The translations under genes were made by a program, and so were the position numbers. The notes below the pieces were generated by a model. It did not search any database, had not been told where the DNA came from, and saw only the letters and a list, made by a program, of their open reading frames with translations. From the NCBI RefSeq assembly GCF_000236905.1, contig NC_016523.1:496001-560000 (forward strand): a DNA stretch of 64,000 nucleotides, given 5' to 3'. How positions within the stretch are numbered: the first letter of the stretch is position 1; each line of letters begins with the position of its first letter. This DNA comes from Tetrapisispora phaffii CBS 4417. Taxonomy: Eukaryota > Ascomycota > Saccharomycetes > Saccharomycetales > Saccharomycetaceae. Of the stretch, positions 36,920-46,800 are shown piece after piece.

Positions 36920-39127
36920 ATGAGTAACATCGAAGTTGAAAATGAACAAAGTAGTTCGGTAGTTGCTGTTAAATCATCACTAGTGTTAGATAGCTCTAAA
37001 TCAACTAATGCTTCTATATCTAAGAAAGACGTTATTACAGAGAAAATTATGATTTATAATGTTTCGAATGTATTTAGTATTGGTGATGTGATGAGATTTA
37101 GAATCGATATTAATAAGAAGAAACTATTTTCATATTTTGGTATTAATGATGAACATACATATTTAGAGGTTATAGTTAAAAATAAAGAGAACCCGATGCT
37201 AAGACCATTATATATAGCGGGTCCTTATGCTGTCTATACGGATATTAGACCACACAATTATAATGAAAATATTAAATTTAATACATATACTGGTCAGAAT
37301 AACGTTGTTGAAGATATACAATATACTGGTGATTTAAAACCAGATGAAACTTTTAAAGGAATACTATTGATGAATCCCAATTCTAAAGTTGATGAAGACG
37401 AGAATTATGGTTGGACAGTAGATATCTTATCACAAATTGCCGTGACAACATTGTTAAAACTTGATATCTCAATGAAGATTAGAATTATTACCGAAAAACT
37501 AAGGAGAGAAACAACCATGTCTTTTAATACCAATGCAAACTTGGAAAGAAATCAAAATAATAGTACAAGTAGTATTTCAAAAATGTATTATAAAATGAAA
37601 GATAGAGTTAATTCTAGCTTAAAAACTGACAATATAATTGATCCACATAAAGAGAATGAAACTGGGTTTCGTGTAATAAGTTGGGACACTGATGAATTAT
37701 GGAATCTAATGCCAAAATATGAAAAGAAACCAGTACATCTTGTACTGTTAACTCATGGTATTTTCTCAAATATAGGTTGTGATATGTTGTATATTAAGGA
37801 TAAAATAGAAGAAATGACTTACAATATGGACGAAGAATTTAATCCCAATGTTGTAATAAGAGGTTGTATGGAAAATATGGGGAAATCGTCACACGGTGTG
37901 TATAAACTTGGCGTCACAATCGGTGAATACATTGTAAAAGAAGTTAAAAAATTAAATGATCTGGGTTATAATATAAATAAAATCTCGTTCATAGGTCACT
38001 CTCTTGGAGGTCTAACACAATCTATGGCAATTCATTATATTTCTGTAATCTATCCAGATTTTTTTGATCCAGTTAAGGGCATTAAACCTGTAAATTTTAT
38101 TACTATGGCAAGTCCAATGATTGGAATGCCGGCAGATTTTCCAAAATATGTCACCCTTGCTCTAGATTTTGGTGCATTAGGAATAACAGGTAGAGATTTG
38201 ACATTAAAAAATACACCATGGACTTCCAAAACCGGCATTGGATTAACTTACAGTACAACTACTAATAGTAGTAAAAAAAAACTGAAATCCATTTTGGAAA
38301 TTTTACCACAACCTCCAGCGAGAAGTATCTTTGAAAGGTTTATTAATAGAACGTTATATGCCAATATTGTTCACGATGGTATTGTACCTTTGAAAACGGC
38401 AGCATTATTATATCTTGATTGGCAAGGTTTAAATAGAGTCAAATTATTAAAAGATAGTTTAGATAACACAACACATCATGATATCGCAAAGATATCTCAA
38501 GATACTACACAAGACGATAAGAATAATAATGCAGAAAATAATATATCTGAAACAAAGTCAAATATGGCTGAAATTCCTGATCAAGCACATGATAAAAAGG
38601 CAGCTCTTCAATGGCTAGCACCATTAGGGTTGACTAATAGTTCTAAATATAGGTCTTATGAAAGAACTCAAACTATTGTCAAAGGTGAGAAAAAAGATGG
38701 TTTAATTGAACTAGAATTTAAACCTCCACCTACAGCTTCCCCGGCGCTGGCTGCTTTATCTGTTTTAACCTCTGCAGAGCCATCACAGGAATACATAAGG
38801 GACCCTTCTAAAAGAACAGATGCAATTATTCACGATAAGATTTATAGTCCCGATGAGTTGCCACCACGTCACTACCAGGGTAGATCGATTATAAAAAAGA
38901 TCATACACCCTAATGAAAGAATAAATAGAGCGCAAGAAAGAATTGCTAGATCATGGCAAGAAACAATGATATGGAGAAAAGTTTTAGTAAATCTAAAACC
39001 AGATTCACATAATAATATAGTTGTTCGTAGAAGGTTTCTCAATTTATTTGGTAATGTTGCTGTTATGCATATGGTCAATGAACATTTCGGTGTTGAAGCC
39101 TGTAAAACTTATGCAAAAATAGAATAA
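36920..39127 (+). CDS. Putative lipase/serine esterase of the DUF676 family, YDR444W orthologue
   Basis: Orthologue of the S. cerevisiae putative hydrolase YDR444W (687 aa). The 735-aa protein has an N-terminal C2-like/beta domain (about 40-200) with MIYNVSNVFSIGDVMRFRI. The DUF676 alpha/beta-hydrolase domain begins with KPVHLVLLTHGIFSNIGCDMLYIKD. The nucleophile elbow is GHSLGG at about residues 358-364 (ISFIGHSLGGLTQSMAIHYI). HDGIVPLKTAALLYLDW lies later and likely carries the catalytic Asp/His region. The C-terminal part is basic. Relatives in yeast include ROG1 and YOR059C-type lipid hydrolases. Lipase activity is a family-based prediction; the substrate is unknown. Confidence 0.92.
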   Translation: MSNIEVENEQSSSVVAVKSSLVLDSSKSTNASISKKDVITEKIMIYNVSNVFSIGDVMRFRIDINKKKLFSYFGINDEHTYLEVIVKNKENPMLRPLYIAGPYAVYTDIRPHNYNENIKFNTYTGQNNVVEDIQYTGDLKPDETFKGILLMNPNSKVDEDENYGWTVDILSQIAVTTLLKLDISMKIRIITEKLRRETTMSFNTNANLERNQNNSTSSISKMYYKMKDRVNSSLKTDNIIDPHKENETGFRVISWDTDELWNLMPKYEKKPVHLVLLTHGIFSNIGCDMLYIKDKIEEMTYNMDEEFNPNVVIRGCMENMGKSSHGVYKLGVTIGEYIVKEVKKLNDLGYNINKISFIGHSLGGLTQSMAIHYISVIYPDFFDPVKGIKPVNFITMASPMIGMPADFPKYVTLALDFGALGITGRDLTLKNTPWTSKTGIGLTYSTTTNSSKKKLKSILEILPQPPARSIFERFINRTLYANIVHDGIVPLKTAALLYLDWQGLNRVKLLKDSLDNTTHHDIAKISQDTTQDDKNNNAENNISETKSNMAEIPDQAHDKKAALQWLAPLGLTNSSKYRSYERTQTIVKGEKKDGLIELEFKPPPTASPALAALSVLTSAEPSQEYIRDPSKRTDAIIHDKIYSPDELPPRHYQGRSIIKKIIHPNERINRAQERIARSWQETMIWRKVLVNLKPDSHNNIVVRRRFLNLFGNVAVMHMVNEHFGVEACKTYAKIE

Positions 39128-39377
39128 TTGTATTTAAATTTTCTTTAAATATGCGTAATTGTTACAGAAATAGAACTTAATAAGAAATTCATTGATTATG
39201 ATCTTGTTTATAGATATTTAATGGTACTATATACAATAAGTATATAATTTTTTTTAAATATTAGTTAGCCGCCGATGTACCCGCTTTCTATAAAAGAGTA
39301 ACTATTACGAACAAAAACTTAAAATTATTCACACTAATCAAACTGTCAAGGTAAGCCATACTAACACATTGAACACA

Positions 39378-40325
39378 ATGGCATTAATTAAAAGGGAAAG
39401 TGATACTTATTTGAACAACATAGTGGTTAAACAAGAGAAAAGCTCCGGTAATCATTATAATAACGAAGAACAGCAAAAAAAATTCGATGTCACATCTGCT
39501 AAAGAGAGTCGCCCAGCTTTGGATGAAGTTTCAACGAACAAGAAGTCGATTAAAGCAAGAGACACCAACAGTGATCAAAAACAAAAATATTTGAATTACC
39601 TATTAAAAACAGACACATACACCAGAACACCAGCAAATCAAAAAATTGTTTCTGCTCACCCCCCTCCTAGTAGACACCAAGAAAATAGATCGTTCAACGA
39701 AGGACAGAATTTAGATACTTCAAAGGAAATCAGCAAAAACAAGAGATGTAACTCTATGTCAAATGATGGTAAAACCAAAGAAGATTTCGAAACGATCAGT
39801 AAGCAACGGAAAAAAAACAGCGTTAACTCAATTAAGGATATCAATGATTTTTCTTCCCAGTGTCTACAAAAGGAAGGTTTATATGAATCAAAAAATTTAC
39901 AAGATAAAAATGATACAACACAAATAATTAATAAGAACCCAAAAGAAATCAAGTGTGTTTCACCAGGACCATATAAACCATCAACTTCATTCCTTTATGA
40001 AATTGCTAATTCAGAACAATTGGAATACACAGAACTAAAAGATATATTTCAAAATATTAACGAAACAGAAGACAAAGATTATGTATTCGATGTATCTAAT
40101 ATGACCCTTGATACTTGGGTTGAAGAAGGTCAGAAAAATATTAGTGAATATCGTGAATTAATTAGTCAACTTGTAAAGAAAAGAATTGAATTTAGCATTC
40201 GGTTTCAATTAATTACAGATATAATCAACCAACGTGCAAATGCTTTAAATGAAAAGGGGTTATTATTAGATGATAAACTCAAAAAAATAAAAGAAATAGG
40301 TGATGAAATCCTAAATATTATATAA
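39378..40325 (+). CDS. ECM11: Synaptonemal complex central-element protein Ecm11
   Basis: Ecm11 with Gmc2 forms the central element of the meiotic synaptonemal complex and requires SUMOylation. The 315-aa protein (S. cerevisiae about 302) starts MALIKRESD. IKRE places a SUMO consensus (psi-K-x-E) on Lys5, the residue known as the SUMO acceptor in S. cerevisiae Ecm11. A second consensus VKQE is at Lys18. The middle is basic and low-complexity. The conserved C-terminal part (about 220-315) is helical: TLDTWVEEGQKNISEYRELISQLVKKRIEFSIRFQLITDIINQRANALNEKG. The ATG at 39378 is chosen over an upstream TTG. Synteny with YDR444W and RPS17 supports the name. Confidence 0.87.
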   Translation: MALIKRESDTYLNNIVVKQEKSSGNHYNNEEQQKKFDVTSAKESRPALDEVSTNKKSIKARDTNSDQKQKYLNYLLKTDTYTRTPANQKIVSAHPPPSRHQENRSFNEGQNLDTSKEISKNKRCNSMSNDGKTKEDFETISKQRKKNSVNSIKDINDFSSQCLQKEGLYESKNLQDKNDTTQIINKNPKEIKCVSPGPYKPSTSFLYEIANSEQLEYTELKDIFQNINETEDKDYVFDVSNMTLDTWVEEGQKNISEYRELISQLVKKRIEFSIRFQLITDIINQRANALNEKGLLLDDKLKKIKEIGDEILNII

Positions 40326-40576
40326 TAATTATAGTATTATTACTTTGCTGTTCATGGTGTTATTATTGGTTCTTAAAACATTCTATGTTGATCTAGTGTC
40401 TAATTTTCTCAAAATAAATTAACTTATCAAGTCAAGAATATATATATATAGATACATTGAAATAAAATAAGAGAACATAATAAATTATTTGTAGTTTATG
40501 GTTTTATTTAACTGTATACAAAAAGGAGATTATGAAATTACATATAAATTTTAAATTTTGAAATTTAAATGTTAAT

Positions 40577-41619
40577 TTAAGCTCTTCTTCTGAAACGTCT
40601 GGTGTTGTTAGCAGAGACAGAAACGACAGATAATGGTAATTTTAAACCTAAAGATTTAACTAAATCAGCGGTTTGGTTGTCGACGTTCAAGACACCCTTA
40701 GAGTGAGATAAGTCTAAAGCTGAGACTTCTGGAACATATTGATCCTTTCTTTCTCTTTCTTCTTCTTGTAACTTGAAAGAAATACCTCTGACTGGACCCT
40801 TTTGAATTCTCTTCATTAAGTGAGTAGTGTAACCAGCAATCTTATTTCTTAATCTTTTAGATTGGATGGTAGCAATTTCATCACATAATCTCTTGTTGAT
40901 TTGGAAATCCAAAGTCAACTTTGGATAGTACTTTTCAATTAAAGCCTTGGAAGCTCTTTTGACGGTCTTAGTTCTAACTCTACCCTGCATAAAATGAAAT
41001 AATTTAAATTTAATTAATGAAATAATAGAATTTAAAGAATAATTTTGTTAGTATTTTGATTGATTAATATGGCTTTATATATTTAAAGCGTTGGTGTTCT
41101 TAGAAAATAATACTGATAAAATTCAATTTTTGTCAGTTTAATTGATATTTGATCTACTTTTCAGATATAAGTAATGCCATGTAGAATTTCCTTGTCAAAT
41201 CTTTTTTCTAATATGTTTCATGGAACAATATGTTATTTTAACTTTTACAATGGTACTTTATTTGTGGTTATTCAATGTTTTATAACTACTGCAATTATGT
41301 CTAGTCCTTCCATTTACTATATATAAAAGCAATGAAATGATCCTCATTCTCGTTATATCTATTTACTTTAAATCATTATACTATGATAAAACTGTCCCTT
41401 CTGTACTTTCAAAACTTGAATATAGTCTCTCTCTCTTAACGTACTACGCAGTCATCTCTCTCCACTACTATACAATACTGTCCATCAATATGAGACTATC
41501 TTCCAATAATACCATTGTTTTATTATACATATTTTTAGTTCTAATATCAATTCTTATCTTATCTTATCCCAATTCGCTTAAAGTTTAAGTAACGTTATTG
41601 TAATCTCTTTACATACCAT
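40577..41619 (-). CDS. RPS17: 40S ribosomal protein S17 (eS17), spliced
   Basis: Small-subunit ribosomal protein eS17. Exon 1 is only the ATG (41617-41619). Exon 2 (40577-40984) encodes [28 protein letters not shown]... to the end. The product is 136 aa, the same as S. cerevisiae Rps17. The intron (40985-41616, 632 nt) has GTATGT at the donor, TACTAAC (minus strand) at 41047-41053 and CAG at the acceptor; the same start-codon intron exists in S. cerevisiae RPS17A/B. Reading straight through the acceptor would give an unlikely MQGRV start. S. cerevisiae has two copies (YML024W, YDR447C). An 83-codon plus-strand frame inside the intron is a chance ORF. Confidence 0.97.
40985..41616 (-). other. 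RPS17: RPS17 intron
   Basis: 632-nt spliceosomal intron placed directly after the initiation codon. The donor GTATGT is at 41616-41611, the branch point TACTAAC at 41053-41047, and the acceptor CAG ends at 40985. No snoRNA-like box C/D pair was recognised inside. Confidence 0.93.
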
Positions 41620-42582
41620 TTTTGAATAATTTGTCTCTAAGACTCTTTTAACTAATGTTGGTAAATTACAATAACTGAATACGTTTACAAGAAAGTGTTC
41701 TTAAATACAAGGTTCCAGATATACCATAGAGGTCACTAGCTACAATATGTCGCTAACGATCAAAACAATTGGTTAACCATTGGAGCCAAAGAAAGAGACA
41801 GTGAGAATGAGACAGTGAATAGTAGCTGACAATATTATAATACTATGAATAATAATAATGGTAATAATAACTAGTGTTTAAAGAGAGACCATCAAGTAGA
41901 ATCACAAATTTTTACGGTGCTAACAAGTAATTTCACCATACTGTAGCATCCCATACATCATACAGTCATAAGCTATAGTTTCTATTGCCATAATTAACAA
42001 TTTCAATTGTCAAAGTTTCAAAAAAATAAAATTGAAACCACCGACAACTTTTTGATGTTTGGTATGCATGGAGGGAAAGTTATTAGGAAAATATCAATAT
42101 ATTAGCATATTGAACCTTCATTTGTACATTGATTACACTGTGAATTTATGATATCATTACCAGATATACTTTTATTTCTGGAATCGGTGTTTTTGTTTTC
42201 CTAAGCGTTTTTTCCGAAAATTAAATGTAAAACTAAAAAATTAAAAATTAAAAATAAAAATATGAAGGTGTCTGGGTGGTTAAATTTGTAGTCACTTGAC
42301 TTTGCTTTCCGGGTAAACTGGAATTTCAATCTTGCTTTTTTCTGATTAGAAGATAAACTTAACTAAAACTGATTAATAAAGTCAGAATAATCAGTTATCA
42401 ATTATAACATATTGGATTCAATTCTATCCACAGTCCATTTCTTATTATTTTAAATAATTGAATTGTATAATTGGTACAGGTTATTTGTTTATTATACAAT
42501 ATTATCATTTGTATCCAGTTTAAATTATTTTGTTGTAGTAATCCAACAAGGAAGATTAAAGAACATTGTAATTGAAAAAAAG
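41620..42582. other. Divergent RPS17/YML6 intergenic region
   Basis: A 963-bp AT-rich region containing both promoters. ADA2 and UTP6, which separate RPS17B and RPS18A on S. cerevisiae chromosome IV, are absent between RPS17 and RPS18. An odd GC-balanced stretch near 42265-42340 ends in TTTTTT and faintly resembles a decayed tRNA, but no cloverleaf could be built. Confidence 0.5.
41946..41959. promoter_or_regulatory. Rap1-like site upstream of RPS17
   Basis: GCATCCCATACATC contains CCCATACAT, the core of the Rap1 consensus ACACCCATACAT, about 330 bp upstream of the RPS17 ATG. Rap1 sites at this distance are typical of yeast ribosomal-protein promoters. Motif evidence only. Confidence 0.45.
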
Positions 42583-43401
42583 ATGATTAGGGCCAATTTT
42601 AGGAAATTTGCTGTTCAAAGTCGTAGACAGACTACTCAAGCTGCTTCCAATGCAATTTCTGAGAATACTTTGTTTCCAAATGCTGCGTTGCCTGCGAAAT
42701 ACGTTTTGACTACTATACGTTCTTTTCCCTCGCTGGAACCAATAAGTTTTGCACCAATTCCTTCATCAGTTTTAAATGCTCCTTTAAGAAGAGATATACT
42801 ATGGAGTGCAGTTGTGTATGAGAATGATAATAAAAGAGTGGGATCATCAAATCCTCCTGGAAGAAGTGAAAATGGTTATTCTCGTAGAAAGTTAGCCCCA
42901 CAAAAAGGTACAGGTAGGGCGAGAGTAGGTGATGCTAATTCTCCGACAAGACACAATGGTGCAAGAGCATTAGCTAGATCTGCTCCCAATGATTATACAA
43001 CAAAACTAACGAATAAACTGTACAATCAAGCTATTCTTAACGCACTAAGTCATCAGTACAGATCTAATAATTTATTTGTAATTGGAGGTGGAAACACTTT
43101 AGCAAGTACAAATGATTTGGATTTAAATGAATTAGAAGTTACACAATCCAATTTAGACACCGACGATTCTGAAATAATATTTGAAAGATTTCTAGAAGAA
43201 TATAAGTTGAGAGGTAAAAAATTACTTTTCATAACAGATTCACCAAGACCAAATTTAATGGCTGTCACTGATAAATATAAAAATCAAATTGATCTTGTCC
43301 AAAAAGAATTCATTGACGTAAATGATCTGTTAAGGGCAAAAAAAATATTCATAGATCTCAAGGCATTGGAATTTTTATCCGTTACTCATTCTCCTAATTA
43401 A
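42583..43401 (+). CDS. YML6: Mitochondrial large-subunit ribosomal protein uL4m
   Basis: Mitochondrial 54S ribosomal protein of the L4 family. The 272-aa protein (S. cerevisiae Yml6 286) has a basic Ser/Arg-rich N-terminus suited to mitochondrial import ([19 protein letters not shown]). The uL4 core includes [17 protein letters not shown] and [30 protein letters not shown], the loop that reaches into the exit tunnel. [16 protein letters not shown] lies at the end. The ATG at 42583 matches the family start; 40 in-frame codons upstream encode a hydrophobic stretch unlike uL4m. Located between RPS17 and RPS18 as in YML024-YML026. Confidence 0.93.
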   Translation: MIRANFRKFAVQSRRQTTQAASNAISENTLFPNAALPAKYVLTTIRSFPSLEPISFAPIPSSVLNAPLRRDILWSAVVYENDNKRVGSSNPPGRSENGYSRRKLAPQKGTGRARVGDANSPTRHNGARALARSAPNDYTTKLTNKLYNQAILNALSHQYRSNNLFVIGGGNTLASTNDLDLNELEVTQSNLDTDDSEIIFERFLEEYKLRGKKLLFITDSPRPNLMAVTDKYKNQIDLVQKEFIDVNDLLRAKKIFIDLKALEFLSVTHSPN

Positions 43402-44277
43402 ACAGGAACAACCAGCCAAAAACTGAGGAACTAAGATTTAATAGTAAAAAAATGAAGCGTTGGAAAAGAAGTTGTAAACCTGTAAATAGCGTAACAGTAT
43501 AAAGAACAATAACTCAATCTAGTGTTTTTTTTATTTTTAAAATAAAATAAATATAACAAATGTCAACAATCTGACGTAACTATATGTTACTAATTTGGAA
43601 CATTCATAAATATTTTTCATGTAATCATGTAATTAGGTATACAATTTGTTAAATGAATATTCTCGTTAACGTAGATGGATAGATATGTTAAAACACATTC
43701 CTGTAAACTACTGAAACTCAAATCGATATTTCACTGGACTGCGAACTGTACACCCATGCATTATTCAACAACTCCCTAAATAAAATAAATCACGAGATCT
43801 CGAATTATAATGAAACTGATTTCAACAAATGAAAAAAACTCAAAAAAAAGTATGTAGATTTTTCATTGTAAAAGTCACAATTTGTACGAGGATTTCTCAC
43901 AACAATTTACACTTTTTATATTCTTCTCTTACCAACGTAAAATAGATTTTAAAATTACGGGTCACGTTTTCTCAAATAGAAAAATATTTCATCATATTCA
44001 ACGAAATTTGTTCATTGAAAAATTAACAATTACACATCCCATCGCAACAATAAAACTGTTTCTTCATAATAAATATGTTCTTTTGATGAGAAAATTGTAA
44101 CAGTAAAGTAGTAGTTTAACCAATATCGTGATACTGATTATATGTAAATATTATCAACCATAATATTTTTAATAGTTAATATTTAAAACCTTCATTATTC
44201 CATCTTGAATTAATTATCTCGATTTATATTCTTATTTTTAGACTTAAAAGGCCAACTAACTGTCGAGCAAAATAAAA
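43402..44277. other. YML6-RPS18 intergenic region
   Basis: An 876-bp AT-rich region with the RPS18 promoter. A 72-codon frame (43882-44100) has no family. A Rap1-like site lies about 520 bp upstream of RPS18, and A-rich tracts follow near 43822-43850. Confidence 0.5.
43750..43762 (+). promoter_or_regulatory. Rap1-like site upstream of RPS18
   Basis: ACACCCATGCATT matches the Rap1 consensus ACACCCRYACAY at all but one position. It lies about 520 bp upstream of the RPS18 start, followed by A/T-rich tracts as usual in ribosomal-protein promoters. Confidence 0.5.
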
Positions 44278-45217
44278 ATGTCTTTAGTCGTTTCTGAACA
44301 AGGTTCTTTCCAACATATTTTACGGTATGTTTATAAAATATCAGTTTGTTTAAAATGAATTGTTAATTGCGAAGAGAATACTACGTCTGTTATATAATAA
44401 TTGGATACAGGAGCTACCTTTTAACTGCCGTTACAACTTCTGCCCTGCATAAATTACAAAATATCATGAGATAATAATAACAGAAAATATAAGGTTTTTA
44501 AATTTTTGAATAATAACATATTAGTGGAACTTAATCTAAAAGAAACATAATATTACATTCGTTATTAGTAAATATACATTTTTGAATATAAGGCAACACT
44601 ATTAAAATTTGAGATTGTGGAGATCAGGATTTTAATTTAATATACAAACGAGTATCTCAAGTTATTACGCTATAATAATCACATTTTGGTTTTTTTACTT
44701 CATGAATTAGTTACTAACAATTTATTCTTTTTTATTGAAAATTTGAATTTGTATTAATGCCATTTATTATGGTTTATTAACTCACTTTTATATTGATCAT
44801 AAAAATTATATTATTCTATTCAGTTTGTTAAACACTAACGTCGATGGTAACATCAAAATTGTTTACGCTTTAACCTACATCAAGGGTGTCGGTAGACGTT
44901 ACGCCAACTTAGTCTGTAAGAAGGCTGATGTTAGCCTAAACAAGAGAGCCGGTGAATTAACCCAAGAAGAATTAGAAAGAGTTGTCCAAATTATGCAAAA
45001 TCCAACTAACTTCAAAATCCCAGCTTGGTTCTTGAACAGACAAAAGGATGTCAACGATGGTAAGGACTACCACAACTTGGCCAACAACGTCGAATCCAAA
45101 TTAAGAGATGATTTAGAAAGATTAAAGAAGATCAGATCTCACAGAGGTATCAGACATTTCTGGGGCTTACGTGTTAGAGGTCAACATACCAAGACCACCG
45201 GTAGAAGAAGATCTTAA
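44278..45217 (+). CDS. RPS18: 40S ribosomal protein S18 (uS13), spliced
   Basis: Small-subunit ribosomal protein uS13. Exon 1 (44278-44324) encodes [16 protein letters not shown] with the last codon split. Exon 2 (44824-45217) continues [35 protein letters not shown] and ends [12 protein letters not shown]. The product is 146 aa, identical in length to S. cerevisiae Rps18. The intron (44325-44823, 499 nt) starts GTATGT, has TACTAAC at 44712-44718 and ends CAG; the position is the same as in S. cerevisiae RPS18A/B. Without exon 1 the exon-2 frame has no ATG, which confirms splicing. Confidence 0.97.
44325..44823 (+). other. RPS18: RPS18 intron
   Basis: 499-nt spliceosomal intron. The donor GTATGT is at 44325-44330 and the branch point TACTAAC at 44712-44718. 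The acceptor TTCAG ends at 44823, so the branch-to-acceptor distance is about 105 nt, long for yeast. No embedded RNA gene was recognised. Confidence 0.93.
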
Positions 45218-45516
45218 ACACATTAAAGATATATATCAATATATATTTCTATTGTATAAATACATTTTAATTAAAATAAAATAATCAGAAATTACTTTTT
45301 GTATATTTATCAACCTTTCAAGAGATATATTGCAGGAAAACAATATGTACATCATTGCCCTTTAATTAGCCCAAATCATGCGCATGTATTTGTAACTTTT
45401 GTTGTTAATAGTTATGGACATATTACGTTAATCTATTTTATTGAATTTAAGAACAATGCTATTAAATATTGATCGTATTATAGGGTTACAAATCTCTGCG
45501 TTAACGTTAAATAAAT

Positions 45517-46800
45517 CTACTTCTGTGCAATATTTACACTAAGAGATTTTAATGGACTTCTGTTTATTTCTTTGTTGGTTTTTGCTTGTTTGCTAGGGGT
45601 ATTCGAAAGTAACGCAGAAGCATTCTCTCTATTTAAATGAAAAGTCAATGCTTGACCCCTTCTGAAGTTAGGTGCTGACGACCCTTTCATTGGAGTTGGA
45701 GAGGCAACTTGGATGCCTTCATTAATTTGTGATATGTCACTGCTACTATTGTGAGAATCAATGTCACTTTTTTTAGGAGTGGAATGGTATCCATCAAATG
45801 GAATGTTTATTGAAGGTATGCTGTTATTTATGACAGATGAATCATCAATATTTTTCGATTGTGTATCTTGCATGATGGAAAAACTACTGCTATTGTCATT
45901 ATCCTTTGGTTCATTTACATTGTGTAATTTTTCATTTGCAAGTTTATGTCTTTTCACTGCTTGTCTTTTATTTTGAAACCAGATCTGAACTGCTTTTTCT
46001 GACATCTTACAGCGTTCACCTAATTCTATCCTTTTAAGTCTATCTGGAGTAGTACATTTGGCAAATTCATTTTGAAGAATATTCAATTCTTGAGTTGAAG
46101 TCTTTCTTCTCTTTCGTCTGGCTAATGGTGCATTATCTATTTTAGGTTCTTTTGTTGGGAAAGTTTCTTGAGAGTGTGTAATAAATGCGAATGCTCTCTT
46201 CTTATCGCTAGACGTAGGTGTTATAATTGCTTTGACAGCATGTATAGGTGATATAATATATTGATCTCTGCTCTGTGTATTAGTATTCGGATTCTTGCTA
46301 AACTTTAAATTTGTGGAGGATGCTGGTTTTGATTTTATATGTTGTTTCTGACTATTTTTAAAATCCAAAATAGATTCCTTCCTTTTTGTAACGTTTGGTG
46401 TTTTTGGTGTATTCAAATATGGATCATACTTAAATGCTAATTTGGATGGAGTCTTTAAATCTATACTGTTTAATGGGTATGGAGAAGTTTTGTTAGATCT
46501 AAGCCCATTGATATCAAAATCCAAGAGAGATTTCGAACTTGACAATTGTGACTTTTCGGTGCCCGTATCAGCTGCTGTGTACCTTAATGCACTGTCCACC
46601 GATTTTGGACGGGAGATTGTACTGGATAATGGAGGTAATCTAATTACTCCGTGCCTATCGTTATTGAAAGAAGAAGACGGTGTAGCCAAGGAAGGTATCT
46701 CCAATGCATTAAAGTGTTGTCCACTTGTCTCCGTATGGATATTATTGTTCAGCATCAGTTTAGAAACCGACGGTAAATATTGTTGGCCGCCTTGCATCAT
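45517..46800 (-). CDS. YOX1: Homeodomain repressor Yox1/Yhp1
   Basis: Homeodomain repressor that in S. cerevisiae binds early-cell-cycle boxes with Mcm1 and limits M/G1 transcription. The 427-aa protein has the conserved lead-in [27 protein letters not shown] (about residues 201-227). The homeodomain follows at about 226-286, with helix 3 [15 protein letters not shown]-terminal [11 protein letters not shown] element is shared with Yox1/Yhp1 and is likely a corepressor contact. S. cerevisiae has two copies (YML027W, YDR451C), and the longer C-terminal conservation favours Yox1-like. The ATG at 46800 is followed by a second Met; either could start. About 1.66 kb of non-coding DNA separate it from TSA1. 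Confidence 0.93.
   Translation of the reverse strand: MMQGGQQYLPSVSKLMLNNNIHTETSGQHFNALEIPSLATPSSSFNNDRHGVIRLPPLSSTISRPKSVDSALRYTAADTGTEKSQLSSSKSLLDFDINGLRSNKTSPYPLNSIDLKTPSKLAFKYDPYLNTPKTPNVTKRKESILDFKNSQKQHIKSKPASSTNLKFSKNPNTNTQSRDQYIISPIHAVKAIITPTSSDKKRAFAFITHSQETFPTKEPKIDNAPLARRKRRKTSTQELNILQNEFAKCTTPDRLKRIELGERCKMSEKAVQIWFQNKRQAVKRHKLANEKLHNVNEPKDNDNSSSFSIMQDTQSKNIDDSSVINNSIPSINIPFDGYHSTPKKSDIDSHNSSSDISQINEGIQVASPTPMKGSSAPNFRRGQALTFHLNRENASALLSNTPSKQAKTNKEINRSPLKSLSVNIAQK

Noticed and set aside
41337..41588. 83-codon plus-strand frame between RPS17 exons.
   Set aside because: It lies entirely in the RPS17 intron on the opposite strand, is low-complexity and has no family resemblance.
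42265..42340. Stretch reading like a degraded tRNA, ending in a T run.
   Set aside because: No acceptor or T-arm pairing could be built and no intact B-box is present.
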